From Gonocerus acuteangulatus (lineage: Eukaryota; Arthropoda; Insecta; Hemiptera; Coreidae), in NCBI GenBank assembly GCA_946811695.1, contig OX328124.1:24912626-24976625 (forward strand): DNA of 64,000 nucleotides, in the 5' to 3' direction. Positions 1 to 36,300 of the stretch are shown here, in pieces; the stretch's first letter is position 1, and each line of letters begins with the position of its first letter. The notes below the pieces were generated by a model that had not been told where the DNA came from, made no database searches, and saw nothing but the letters and a program-made list of their open reading frames with translations. The position numbers and the translations under genes are program-made.

Positions 1-24454
<24,454 letters not shown>

Positions 24455-27400
24455 CACTGATAATGAGGCCTCAGGAAAAATGCAGATAACCTTCATATAT
24501 TAGAGTTTATTAATTACATTCCATTTATTACGTCCAATTCCTTTGAATTAGCTAGAAATCACATGTCATTTAAAATCTTCACCGTTCTTTTTTTTAGTAT
24601 TATCATGTGGATTTGATCTGTCGCAACAAAAGAATTACTACTACCATCGCACTAAAATAACATTTTGTTCTTATAATTTATTCTTAAATGTGCTCCAGAT
24701 CTCTTAACATTTAATATTTGATTGTCTAAAGACAGAGGAAAATATTTGTTATCTAATATTTTTTTAGTTACCCTTTAAATTTATGTTTTAGTCTATTTAA
24801 TTGCTTTAAGATTTTACTTGATGGAATAATTAACCATCAGTAAATTTGAGGACCTCAGAGGTGAAGGGGTCTAAGTAACAAACTCAATATTTTGAAGAAA
24901 ATGGAGTCAAAGTTGATCAATTGTGGTAATAGCAAAAACTAGATTTTTACAGTTCTGATCATACTAGACGAATCCCCAGGCCCTTAGCTGTGTATTATCG
25001 ATGATACATAATAGGTAGATCATCCAGTTTATGATTAATATGCAAGAGAATTGGAGAATCCGCACATAGACCCCTGAATTTCCTTTTGGACTAAATATCA
25101 CAAAAGTTACAATACTCAAGAGAACATTTTATAAATATGGTCAATAGATTATTGAATTGTTCCCATCCTACACCACTCTCTATTTATTGATCTAATTGCA
25201 TCGTTTAAATGATCTTAACTAAGAAGAATAACAAATTCCAAGTTGATTTTATGTGAATCATAATTTAATGCATAAATAAAAATGAAGTACTAAAATAAAT
25301 AAAATGTTTTAAAGCATTTCTGATTTTTAGTTATTCATAAAATTATAGTGGTAATTTTTAAAGCTATTCTATAGCTTTGTCAACCATTCGAATAAAGAAC
25401 TAATTTAACAATTTTAATACTTAAAGTTTCTCTGAATTTCTTATTTTATGGTCAGGAAAAAAAATAGTCCTTTCTTTGCAAACTAATTTTTTGGGGGTTA
25501 TCTTTATCACCTGAAAAATTCATTTTTTTTTTTTTTTACTTATGTAATGTTTCATTGGTCCAATGGAGGAACAGTAGAAAATATACTTTTTGCGATTCAG
25601 TATTATACTCATATTATATGAAGGTTTTATGCATTCCAATTTGTGCTTTAAGCACAAATATTATTGCATTTAATTATTATTTTAGTAGATGCATAAAATT
25701 GTCTGTGTATATATGTATGCTGGAAGTACTTTTATCTAAACTGCTGTGATAAATTACTAACAGAAATATATTAAGTTTATTGTTATGATCTTAAACCTTT
25801 ATTTGTTAATAGTCATTTTTTTTAAATTTTAATTTATCTTTCTTTAATTTAATTGTCTTATTTAATATGGTATGTAATTTAATTACTAAATTATTTAACA
25901 TCAATCCTATTTAAAACTTAAAGTTAGTTTTAAAACTGGTCAATAATTTGATTTTTTTTTAAATGAATTGAATATTTTTTTCCAAACAAATTTCTCTCAT
26001 TTTTCCCCTATTACTAATAAAAACATTATTGTGAATAATCAAAATAATAAGTAAATTAATTTATACTTGTACATTTTCTTACGAGAAATTAAATGAAATG
26101 CTGAGATATTGACTGTCTTGGTGCTATTTAAGTCTTATTTATCCTGCCTAAAATATTGTAGTAAAAGAAAAAAGAAAATATCGAAGGAAGTCAGTTTTTT
26201 CCTTATCCAATTGGGGTTTAAAAAAATATATATATTTTTAAATTAAAGTAAATATTGACTATTTACTGTTAAATTATTTATTAAAAATAGTATTAAACAG
26301 TCTGTAAATAATTGGGATTCGGCTAGGAAAACATCAATACGATTTTTGTAAAAATCTGTATCAAGGACGTTTCGGCTACTCTTTGGTAGCCTTCGTCAGC
26401 AATGAGTGCCGGGGGGTAGAGAAACACCAAAGTTCTCTACCCCTGGCACTCTTTCCTGACAAAGACTACCAAAGAGTAGCCGAAACGTCCTTGATACAGA
26501 TTTTTACAAAAATCATATTGATATTTTCCTAGCCGAATGCCAACTATTCCCAGACTGCTTATCACCTTGACGGCTAACTATCTACTCCTCATTATAAAAA
26601 TTGTATTGAATAAAAAATTCATTGTTGGCCAGTTAAAAGTGTTAATTTTGGCAGTTTTATTCTAGAATTGTATTATTCCTTATTGAGTAATTATTTTAAA
26701 TTAATTATACCTTGCATTCCTAAATATTAATTGAGTATTTATTTGATATGCATACTATTGTATTGTTGGTGTGTGCTAAAATAATTGTTATAGATAACTA
26801 TGAAACATGGATTGCGCAGAAAATAACATTTTACCTTCTTTTCTTACAAGTCTATTGATAGATTTGCCTCTTGATTAAAATAATGTAATATGAAAATTAT
26901 ATTCTGACTAAGGATGAAGGCAACTTCACCCTTAGTCCGAACATGAGCTAAAAGCCAGATTAATTCTTTTAGATTAAGTTACATGTTTTTATTTGATAAC
27001 TTGCATAAAAAGAAATATGTTTTTATTATTATTAACAATAAGAGTACTAGTCATTATTTTGAAATGTTTCCGCTTTGTTTTGTAAATTTCGAATTGTATT
27101 AAATGGAATGCCAGAACTACCTTAATGTTTGTTGCACACTATAATATGTATATAAATTATGAACGTGTATTATGATATAGAATCCTGTATATTATTTTAC
27201 GTGTTGTAATTGTATGACAGAGTATATATTGTATTTTGATGTATAGACAGAAGAAATTATATATATATGATATAATAAATAAATTTAAAAAAATAGATAA
27301 ATTAGTCTGTATTAAAGTTGTAACCTGTCCGCTACAGTTAACCAGTGACTAGTAGATGTCACATTTTTGTTTGTTGGTTTATTTCATTGTATATAAACAA

Positions 27401-28800
27401 AGTTACATACTAATTTTGCATATCTTATAGTTAGATTTTATGCAATTATACTATATCATTTCTTGAATTATTTTGGTGCAATATGCAAGACAAAGAATAT
27501 GCAATATGTGACACTGTAATATTTTAGCTTATGAAGTTATGTTTCATTTTAATCAGTTTAATCGGCTTTATCATCGAAATTATATAAAAAGAATCTCATT
27601 AGAATGGTTAATGATACTAGATGCTATAAAATGGAAATCTCTTATTAGAAGTTAGCAAGTCATCTATTCTAAATTTTAATATAATATTTAATTTTATAAG
27701 ATAATTCAGAAAAATGTTTTTTAATGATCCGACAATGTGTTCGTTTGGTTTTGCAGTTTTCAGCTACAAATTAACTCACTTTAAAAACAAATGAGACTTG
27801 ATAACTTCTTCCTTTGAAGGCATCTATATTACGAATCATTGTGCCTCACTAAAGGTTTTAATTTTGATTGTGATATTTTCTGAATATTTGTATATTTAAG
27901 TTAACTTTTTTGTTGAGTTTAAGATATTTATTTTACTACACCTTTATTTTAACTGTTCTCCTTATAAAAAAAAATAATTATTTTTTTATAGTCATTCTTT
28001 AACCGGTGAGGCTTAATTTATTTTTTTTTCTTTGTAATTTAATGTTTAGTAATACGGTTTTGCTTAAAGACATAATTTGTATTGTAATGTTATCAAATAA
28101 TATCTCGCCAAGATTTACCTTACGTACCAAAGCCTACTGTTGTAACATTAATTTCCAAACATGTTTTGTTTAAACTCATTAGCAGCATTTCTTATAGAAC
28201 ACAGTTTTAGTTTTTGTTGTTTTTTTTAGACTACATTATTGCCAGAACTGATTAATGTAGATTTTAAGGTTATTATGATTCCTTGTGTTCATGTCAGTTA
28301 ACATTTCTAAAAAAGAAGAAACTTGCTTCTTATCAATATGAAAATTATTTTTCTAAAACCATTAATGATTTTGTTTATTCTTATGTTACTCACAAATTTA
28401 AAGAACAGCAAAAAGAAAACAGTATTATTAGTTATTTAGAATATGTTTCAGTTGTCTATGTCTTTATCAATATAATGTTAAAATTTAGGATTCCTGAAAC
28501 TCATTCATTTGAGCCATTATCAATGAATTTTCTCATTAATATTTAATTTAAAGACTCCTACTAATTTCTTTACTTTTATATTATCTTCCTTTGTATTTTT
28601 ATATGGTTTTAGAATCATAAATTTAATTCCCCTGCGTGTGGAATTGATAGAAAAAAATTTATTACACATGAAGTTACTGTAACTCAAGACAATATTGTTA
28701 TTAACAGTTTGTAGTTCGGCAGGAGAACGAGGTCTGAATGTCTTCTCCAAGTGCTTAACATTTGTTAATGTAGATAAATGAAATTAATAAAGAAATGAAT
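24455..28800 (+). other. Probable long 3' UTR / intergenic AT-rich region after WDFY3
   Basis: No coding signal. Several AATAAA-type signals follow the stop (for example near 25395, 27270 and 28785), so WDFY3 may have a multi-kilobase 3' UTR; the true end cannot be chosen without transcripts. The stretch contains the inverted element at 26298-26560. Short open frames here (for example 25555-25749 and 28283-28546) are AT-rich and have no family features. Confidence 0.4.
26298..26560. mobile_element. Inverted pair of retroelement ends with hammerhead-like motif
   Basis: Two copies in inverted orientation. The minus-strand copy reads CTGACGA, a hairpin GGCTAC..GTAGCC, then GAAACGTC; the plus-strand copy (about 26451-26490) reads CTGACAA with the same hairpin partly kept and GAAACGTC. 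Both continue with CTTGATACAGATTTTTACAA and CCTAGCCGAAT. Hammerhead ribozymes are known in Penelope-like elements; the assignment to that group is inference. Confidence 0.5.
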
Positions 28801-28902
28801 TTAGTTATGGTTTATTTGTTTTCTTTGATTCAGTTTTTTTTTTTCACCCTGCAAATAGCAATAAAGAAAATAATTCTCCCCATGTTTCTTAATGTTTTAA
28901 GG

Positions 28903-29227
28903 CAGGGGTGCCAAAATTGGTTGGTGGGCCAAGTCAAAATTTACTAAACTGAAGTGGGCCGCACATATCAAAATAAAACAACAAATTATTCAAAATATTT
29001 TATAATCGTGCAACATTCAAAATAATTTATTACCTTACAATTAATATGACACTTTTTTTTTCTGTTTTTGTATTTTACTTGAGATTTTGTTTTAATATCA
29101 ACATGCGCGTTTTTGTTTCAATTGTCTATAGTCCAAATGTCTAAAATAAAATAGATAGTTATTAACTTCAATTGGGTGGCAAAAAGTTTTAAATGGCCAT
29201 ATGCGGCCCATGGATTTGGCGTGCCTG
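28903..29227. mobile_element. hAT-type MITE with perfect 8-bp target duplication
   Basis: Ends CAGGGGTGCCAAAA and (reverse complement) CAGGCACGCCAAAT, the hAT style. TTTTAAGG flanks it on both sides (28895-28902 and 29228-29235), an exact 8-bp duplication. Length 325 bp, no transposase, so non-autonomous. Confidence 0.85.
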
Positions 29228-29235
29228 TTTTAAGG

Positions 29236-30764
29236 GCATACCCAGAAGATTTTAAAACATTAAATAAAGAAAATGTCTGAAAACATCGAGGCCTTTTATT
29301 TGACTCCTTGTAAAACCAAACAGTCCTTTCTAAATGGTTAGATAAGGAAAAACCATAAAAATAAAAATCACAAAGTGTCCACTGTATTTTATTCTTGGGT
29401 CAAAGCCAATTGAACCATGAGTCTCATTCATTAAAGAATGCCCTGAAACTTCTAAAAAAAGTTTGAAGAAGCCAGTTGTCCGAATGGTACTGACATATTA
29501 TATTTATAGCTTAAGTCTTTAGCGAACAACCACAGATTTAGCGGCACGTTGCTCAATGGATAATATTAGACAAAGAAAAGCTGCAATAAATGCAAAATTA
29601 CTTTTGGTTTGGACCTAAATGTATTGCGGGTTGCCTACCCTGCATATCCCTCAAAGATCATACACCGATATATCAGTATAACATTAAAACCAGAAGCAAC
29701 ATTTTTTTATGGTTCAGTCTGTCTTATTTATTTAAATAGACCTCCTTTTGTAAGAAATTAGGCTACATTAACATTTTAGAACCGACAGTGAATTTTGTCC
29801 ATTAAAGGGTTAAACCTAACCTTAGAATGTTTAATACCCTTCAGCAATTTTCTAATCCACAACAATTGACTACATTCAAACTGTATATTGAATGTCAAAA
29901 AGAGCTAAATTAAAACAAGAGATTTAAAAAAGGGTTAGTAAAAATGAAATTAAGCCAATGAATATATTAATATAAGACAAAAATTACAATTGAAGAAGAC
30001 CCTGTTTTCTTAAGTAACGAAAAATATCTACTTTTTATTTTAATGATGATATGTTCTTTATAAATAAGCATAATCTGAGCTAAATATGACAATAAAGTTA
30101 AAATTTAATCTTATAGCAGCCTCATGTAGCTAGTAGATTAATTTTGGTTTGATTCTTGCCAGGATACAGATCCCAAAGTAAGGATTGTTCATGAGTGATC
30201 CTGGAGGCCAAATTTCATTTAATTGGCAATCGTTTATTTTTATTACACTCAAGGAATAAAGAAAAAAGCTCCAGGCATGCAATGCGCTTTTTATATGCAA
30301 ATTGTGAGTTGTGATAAGATTATATATAGACAGTAAAAGTCTCAGAAAAAGGAAGCCTACAACTAGTCAAGAAATATGTTCCGAATTCCCCGATCCAATG
30401 TTGGCGTAGATGAATGATACTTTATATTTATTTATGAGCATCTGCAACTAAGGCGATTCGCTCCCAGGTGTATTAGCTTCACATAACACTTTGTTTACCT
30501 TGTTAAAGAAGAATATCAGACACATCTGGATGACAAGGCTCTCAAGGAAGATGTACGCGACGTGGCAAGAAATGTCTTAAATGTGAGAATATTGCCTACT
30601 TTATCTAGAGCCAAAATATAGGAGGAACAACTGGTAACATAATTGCAAAGAAAATACTAAATGGCAAATAGTATTCCTTTTATTAAACTACTATTTCATG
30701 TGCATTACACTAATAGTGACTTCACTTTAAAAGTTTTGTTTTTAGACAAATTAACGCACTAGGC
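29236..30764. other. Intergenic stretch, no feature recognised
   Basis: No coding signal on either strand. A short block near 30425-30478 (TTTATTTATGAGCA, AACTAAGGCGATTCGCT) recurs at 40226-40265, so part of this is repeat-derived, but no element class is visible. Confidence 0.4.
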
Positions 30765-30828
30765 AGAGATTTCAACCCAGATCGTCACGTTTTATGCCCG
30801 AGTGCATTGCCAATTAGGCTACAGGGCT
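30765..30828 (-). mobile_element. tRNA-derived SINE head (second family)
   Basis: On the minus strand: box A-like TAGCCTAATTGGCAATGCA and box B-like GGGTTGAAATCTC about 40 nt apart, as in a tRNA-like head. The same style is seen on the plus strand at 36493-36560 and as a partial box B at about 30920-30945. Too diverged for a tRNA gene. Confidence 0.55.
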
Positions 30829-31002
30829 CTATATTACAGCATGGCAAGTTAATTTATCCAAAGGAACCAAACTGGCTCATAAAATTTTATTTATTCTTGA
30901 AATTGTCTTAGGCTAGGATAAGGGCTCAAATCTCATCTTGGCAAGACAGTTTTTTCAAAAAATGAAAAAGCAAAAATAGTATTTCTTCTTTTATTGTAGA
31001 CT

Positions 31003-32160
31003 AGCTGAATACCCGTGCTTCGTCACGGCAGATAAGTAGTTATTTTATTGCGTTAAATAAGGTTTCATTAAAATTACGTCACTATACAATTTTGTGCAGT
31101 TTATTATAGCACGGTTCCCGTCATACTATATTTTATTCAATGGGCGTTAAAATTTAAAAGTTTATGTTTCCAAAAAGTTATTTGGAAACACCCATTATAT
31201 TTGCGGGCAATACCAAGGTTATAGGTGAGGAGGCTGTGCAAGGGTTCCGGATATTATTACCTCACCTGGAAAACTCAAAGGATAGGCTTGCCATACGTCA
31301 CGGTTTGACTGCGACAGTCCCGGTATTTTGCAATTGTTTTGGTGTCCCTCCCGGTTTTATCAATGTCCCGGCAAAGGCTTTAAGATGTAAAAAGTAATGA
31401 ATTCATGTTTATAAGAATCTTTTATAAATTGGTTACTTTTCTACAATCAACATTTTTACTACTGCTCACAGAGTCAAAGAAATGAGAAGTAATCTAACTG
31501 TAAAACGCTGGAACTACCTGCACAGCGCTGCCAGCTGCCAGACACTGCTATTTGGCTGAGAGATTTTTTTAAGAAAATCAAGTAGCAAAAAAAGTTCCGT
31601 TCTTATTTTTAAGGTTTGGGTAGACTACCATTCAGGATTCCCCCTTCCCGTTAGTTGCTAGGCTTAAAACTCACAATTTTGCTTATAATTTGTACTGTTT
31701 TTATTCCCCCCCCCCTGGTATGCCCATCCCATATTAATGTGTCCCGGTTTAACTCTCCAAAAATATGGCAAGCCTATCTGACGGGGACAGGCAGAAAAGA
31801 AACGCAATTAAAACTCTATGAGGGACAGTTTATTTCTAGTAATTCAAGGACTGCCACCATAGTGGAAATTAACCTCAATTAGAAAGAAAACTATGAGATA
31901 GATAATGTAAGGTAACAGCTGTTCTTTATCGTCCTAGCAACGCAGGCTGCCTAGGCTTGCCTTCTCTAACCAACTCAAACTTTAAACCCCCCTAAAAATG
32001 CTTAAAAATTCGAATATCAAAAAATCCTTTCTTAGCGAGCGCCTACGTTATATAGGGAGTGTCCATGCAAAATTTCAAAATTTTCTGTCGAGCGGTTTGG
32101 GCTGGGGGATGATAGATGAGTGAGTGAGTGAGTGGTATTTGACAAATATATAGTAGATAA
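31003..32160 (+). mobile_element. Unclassified interspersed repeat with (GTGA)n tail
   Basis: Begins CTAGCTGAATACCCGTGCTTC and ends TTTCTGTCGAGCGGTTTGGG followed by TGAGTGAGTGAGTGAGTGG and ATATATAGTAGATA. I recognise these end motifs as common in arthropod interspersed repeats, with RTE-like LINE 3' ends as one option. The open frames inside (31164-31397 and 31655-31882) have no recognisable domain. Confidence 0.45.
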
Positions 32161-33190
32161 CAAAGTTAAAATATAAAGAAAAATATAAGGTGAGCCAGTT
32201 TGCAGTATCTTTCAGTTTTGTGAAAAAAAGATTTTGATATGTCAAAGCTTAATAGTATAGGGTAAGAGTAAACATCTAGTGGATTTTGAGTTACATCTTA
32301 GGATTTATAAAAGATGCTTACCTCAAATTTTTACTGAATGTAATTTATTAAGTACAGAACTAATTATATAAGGTTTGGTTGCACTTAATAAAGACCAAGA
32401 AAATGAGAATTTTTTCAGAACAAAAATTTCATTTGTGTACTCTTGGCCTACTTGGGGGGTTAAGAGGACATACTAGCACTGATTGCATACAAAAGGCCCA
32501 CTGCCTACATAGTCAGAGTATAAGCAGTGTGTAGCTACTCTTCAGCACTTTTCTTTAATACTAAGCTAAACTATTAGAAAATATTTTATTTTTATTAAAA
32601 CTCTTATGTTTGAAGTTATAAATATTACATACAAAAGTACTAAATGTATGTTTTACCTCACAAAATCCAGACAAATTGAGAACAACGGATGACAACATGG
32701 AATCTCCTAGTGTGGTAGACGAACTAAAACACAAAAACTAAATTTCCCTGCAGTCCTACCAACAGTTCAAAATTCAAATGCGACTCTTACCCACCTATAC
32801 TCTAACATGAGCATCTATTGACTATACAAAGAATTGTAGTGATAATAAATAATTAAAATCTATTTAAGATATTGTACAAGTTAACAAAAAACAGTAGGTA
32901 GACTTTCTTTGGACATGAAATTGATGGATTTGGATGTGGATTGGTTCCATGGCTTGGTTTACCAAGTCTAGCTCTTCTTGAGCCCCCTGATTCTTATGTT
33001 TCAATTAAGAAAAATATTCAAAACCGGCCTAAAGAATTTTCAGGCTACAGGTTGGTACACTCTTGTACTCAGTGCTGATATATCAAAGGCCGAAATCTGA
33101 ACTTTGTCTGTTCGCTTTAGGCATTAGTGTCATAAGGAAGCTAAGTTTGTATTTTTTTACATGATATTCACGGTAAGTAAAAAAGACAGA
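32161..33190. other. Intergenic region between the tail-to-tail genes, nothing recognised
   Basis: AT-rich, no open frame with family features, no repeat class seen. Confidence 0.4.
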
Positions 33191-33201
33191 AATGAAAATC
33201 T

Positions 33202-33207
33202 TTTATT
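33202..33207 (-). terminator. Polyadenylation signal AATAAA of the M1-like gene
   Basis: On the minus strand an AATAAA hexamer lies about 104 nt after the TAA stop at 33311-33313. It is the first good signal and gives a short, plausible 3' UTR. Confidence 0.6.
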
Positions 33208-33310
33208 ATATGAATTATGTACAGAGAAAATAATTTAAAACTATACATAAAATACTTTCATACATTATCAAAATTCTTCAGTCCCACTCTTCTGAGTTAG
33301 TGTTGTGTAT

Positions 33311-36300
33311 TTATTCAGCATGTTTATGCGAAACTACTGAAATATCATGAAACTTGAACCTCTGTGGAGTCCATGCTTCCTCGAGTGTCTTGTTGAGCCA
33401 AACTGAAACTGCTGGAGTTGTTTCCTTAGCCCATTTTACTCTTCCCTCGACACGTGAAATGCTGTCTTCGGCTGCTTTCAATGCTGTCCCGAATTCATTT
33501 CTTCTTTCATTTAATAATTCGCTTACCTGAAAAATGTATGTAGTCAGCAATATAGTATAATGCAGTGAATTTTAAAATGATGCAATTATTATTCACAGGC
33601 TCTTTTTATTTATTAAAGTATTCAAAATTTGAGAACTTTTTAAAACTAAATGACCTTTTACTAAAATTTAGAAATTAGAAAAATAGGCGGAAGGCAATAA
33701 AACTTCACTTCCCATTCTAAATATAGTTATTTACTCTCTTCCCTACTTGTTTCACACATACATAAATTCCTAATAGGTGCCTAATAAATAAAAAGGCTTA
33801 TAGCTTCAACCAGTGGGGGGAGAACCTTCCCCTCTCTCAGTAAGGCCACATCAAGACTGGTCATACACTGAATTAATCCAATATGTGTTAGAGATGTAAG
33901 CTGATAAGAACAACTATGTCATATGTTTATAATTTATTTCCTCAAAAATGTAGCTGTAACTATAATCATAGAAGATGGGTAGTGAATTTTCCAATTTTTT
34001 TATTCAATTTAATGCAACATTTCAGACTTAGAATAGAAATTACAGTATTATGCCTGAAAAAGGACAATTGAAGTCCGAAGTTTTTTTTTTTTTTTCTGTG
34101 CATTGACATCTGGGCCATTTGCCTTGACATCCATGGTGCAGTGAGAATTTTCTCAACGAGCCGAGAGATGAGAAAATTCCTGCTGCAAGTGGAGCTCGAA
34201 CCAGTTAGTTATTAATTAACCCATATTCCTTATTTGTTGTCATCTAAATTTATAAAATGTTATTCAAGTGTCTTATTTCAGCTTTTTGATATTAAATTAT
34301 AACATGGCTAGGAGTCAAGGGTGATGGAAAAGAGTAACGGAAGTGATGTCAACCGAATTTAAATTTGTAATTTGGCGGGAACTGATTTTTAAACGACAAG
34401 AAACAACACATTCATCAATGCAGTTTTCACATGCTGGATTAAGAATCGGAAACAAGAATCTATATCTATCATACCTCTTTGAGTCCCTCTTCAGTCCTGA
34501 AGTTGCCCATTGCAGTTTGAATAAAATATTCCCATAAGTTTCCTTGCACCCTACAAATACAAAATATTTTTTATTAAAATTCGCTCATGAACATAAAATA
34601 TAATTTTTATCAATTAATTCATCTGTTCTTTTTTTTCACAGGATTTTATTAATGTAATTTCCTTTCTTTCACTGGAATTTTATTGATTTTTATGCCTACT
34701 TACAAAAATGGGAGGTCATTAAAAGCCAAAAATAGTATTTCAAAATAGCTAAAAGAAGAAAGCAATTACAAAAGAAAGGAAATTAAAAAGGGAAAAAATT
34801 AATAAATATGCCCAAAAATTGATGTTTTGTAGATGTTTAATCAGGATGGAGATAGTTTGAGGTTTGCTCACAATAGTTGAATAATAACACATTCTTCAAG
34901 ATGAAGAATGTCACTGCCCTCGGCTCTTTCCACCTTTCTGTATCTCCCTAACTCCTTTCTCCCTTCCCACCTCCCCCTTCACTATTAAGATACCATGTAA
35001 AACCCAGTGATGTAGTGACTCCCATATACATTAGTCCTCCCTTTTCCGCATAAGTATGTTTCCTCTTAATTTATAACTGTCTCTACTCTTAATACAATTT
35101 TATGTCACTCTACATCATGCTAATGTTAATTATTTATATATGTTGTACATTTACTTTTAATTGATGTACTAATCATTACTCATGTTTATCATTACTTATT
35201 TTTATATTGTAGTTATTACATACTTTATCAATTTCTGTTTCATCGCTCTGATGAAGGCCTGAAATCCAAGTCGAAATATTGGCCATAAAAACTCATTTTT
35301 ATCTAAACATTTTATTTTATTTACTGTCATGGCTGAACCTCAACTATCTCTGCCTTGGTTAATATTTTTGTATTCAATTTCTCCTCAGTGTAAGGCTTGG
35401 GCCTATAGAAAAACAGCACTACATTTACCTTCTTTATCACTTAAATTTAAAATTCTGTCCAACATGTGTTCATGGACTCTTCAGAGGCCACTTAAATAGT
35501 AAATTGACACACATATCTTATGAGTAGCTTACGATCCTAGCCATACACTTATAAGAAACCAAATGTAATAAGTAGTGTCGAAAATATAACATACAAGAAA
35601 GTTGTAATAATAAATTACCTTTTTTTTAGATCTAACCAATTTGACTTAAGAAAGTTGAAAAGAGTTGTGTAGCCAATGCTTTCTCCAGAGAGAGCTGACA
35701 GAATAATAAATCTGTCCTCATCAGAAAATTTGTTATTCTTTCGGTTCAAGAAAGTAATATTGAGTAACCTGTAATTTAAATAATACGTTCATTAAATAAT
35801 TATTCTAGAAATCATAATTAATACAAATTATGCATAGCTTAACTTAAAATATTTGAAAAGACTGGATGGTTTAGGAACTTCAAAATAGATAAAAAGGTTA
35901 AAATAGGTCGGAATTTTCTGCTAATATAAGATTCTGGCTACTTCATTTATTGATTAAGGTTAATCCCTGAGTCTTAACCACTTGAACATCTGAGTAAATT
36001 CGGGACGCCCTTTGCAGGCTGCGTACAAGCACATTTGGACTGGCTAGATGTCCTCCAAAGACTATACCCGAATATTTTCGGGTGGGACATTACCTGGGGT
36101 TCCTGTTATTTTATAAGGCTTATTAAGGATATAAGAGTGGGGGCAGGCAGTATAATTTCAAAACTTATTGAATTCTTTCATCTTTTTGAAACCGTGATAC
36201 TTACGTTTCATACTTCTTTGGATCATGCGGACATCCAGCAACTGTCTTCATAAGAAAAGTTCTTTCTGCTTTAGATCTATTAGCTGGGAAATTTTGAAGT

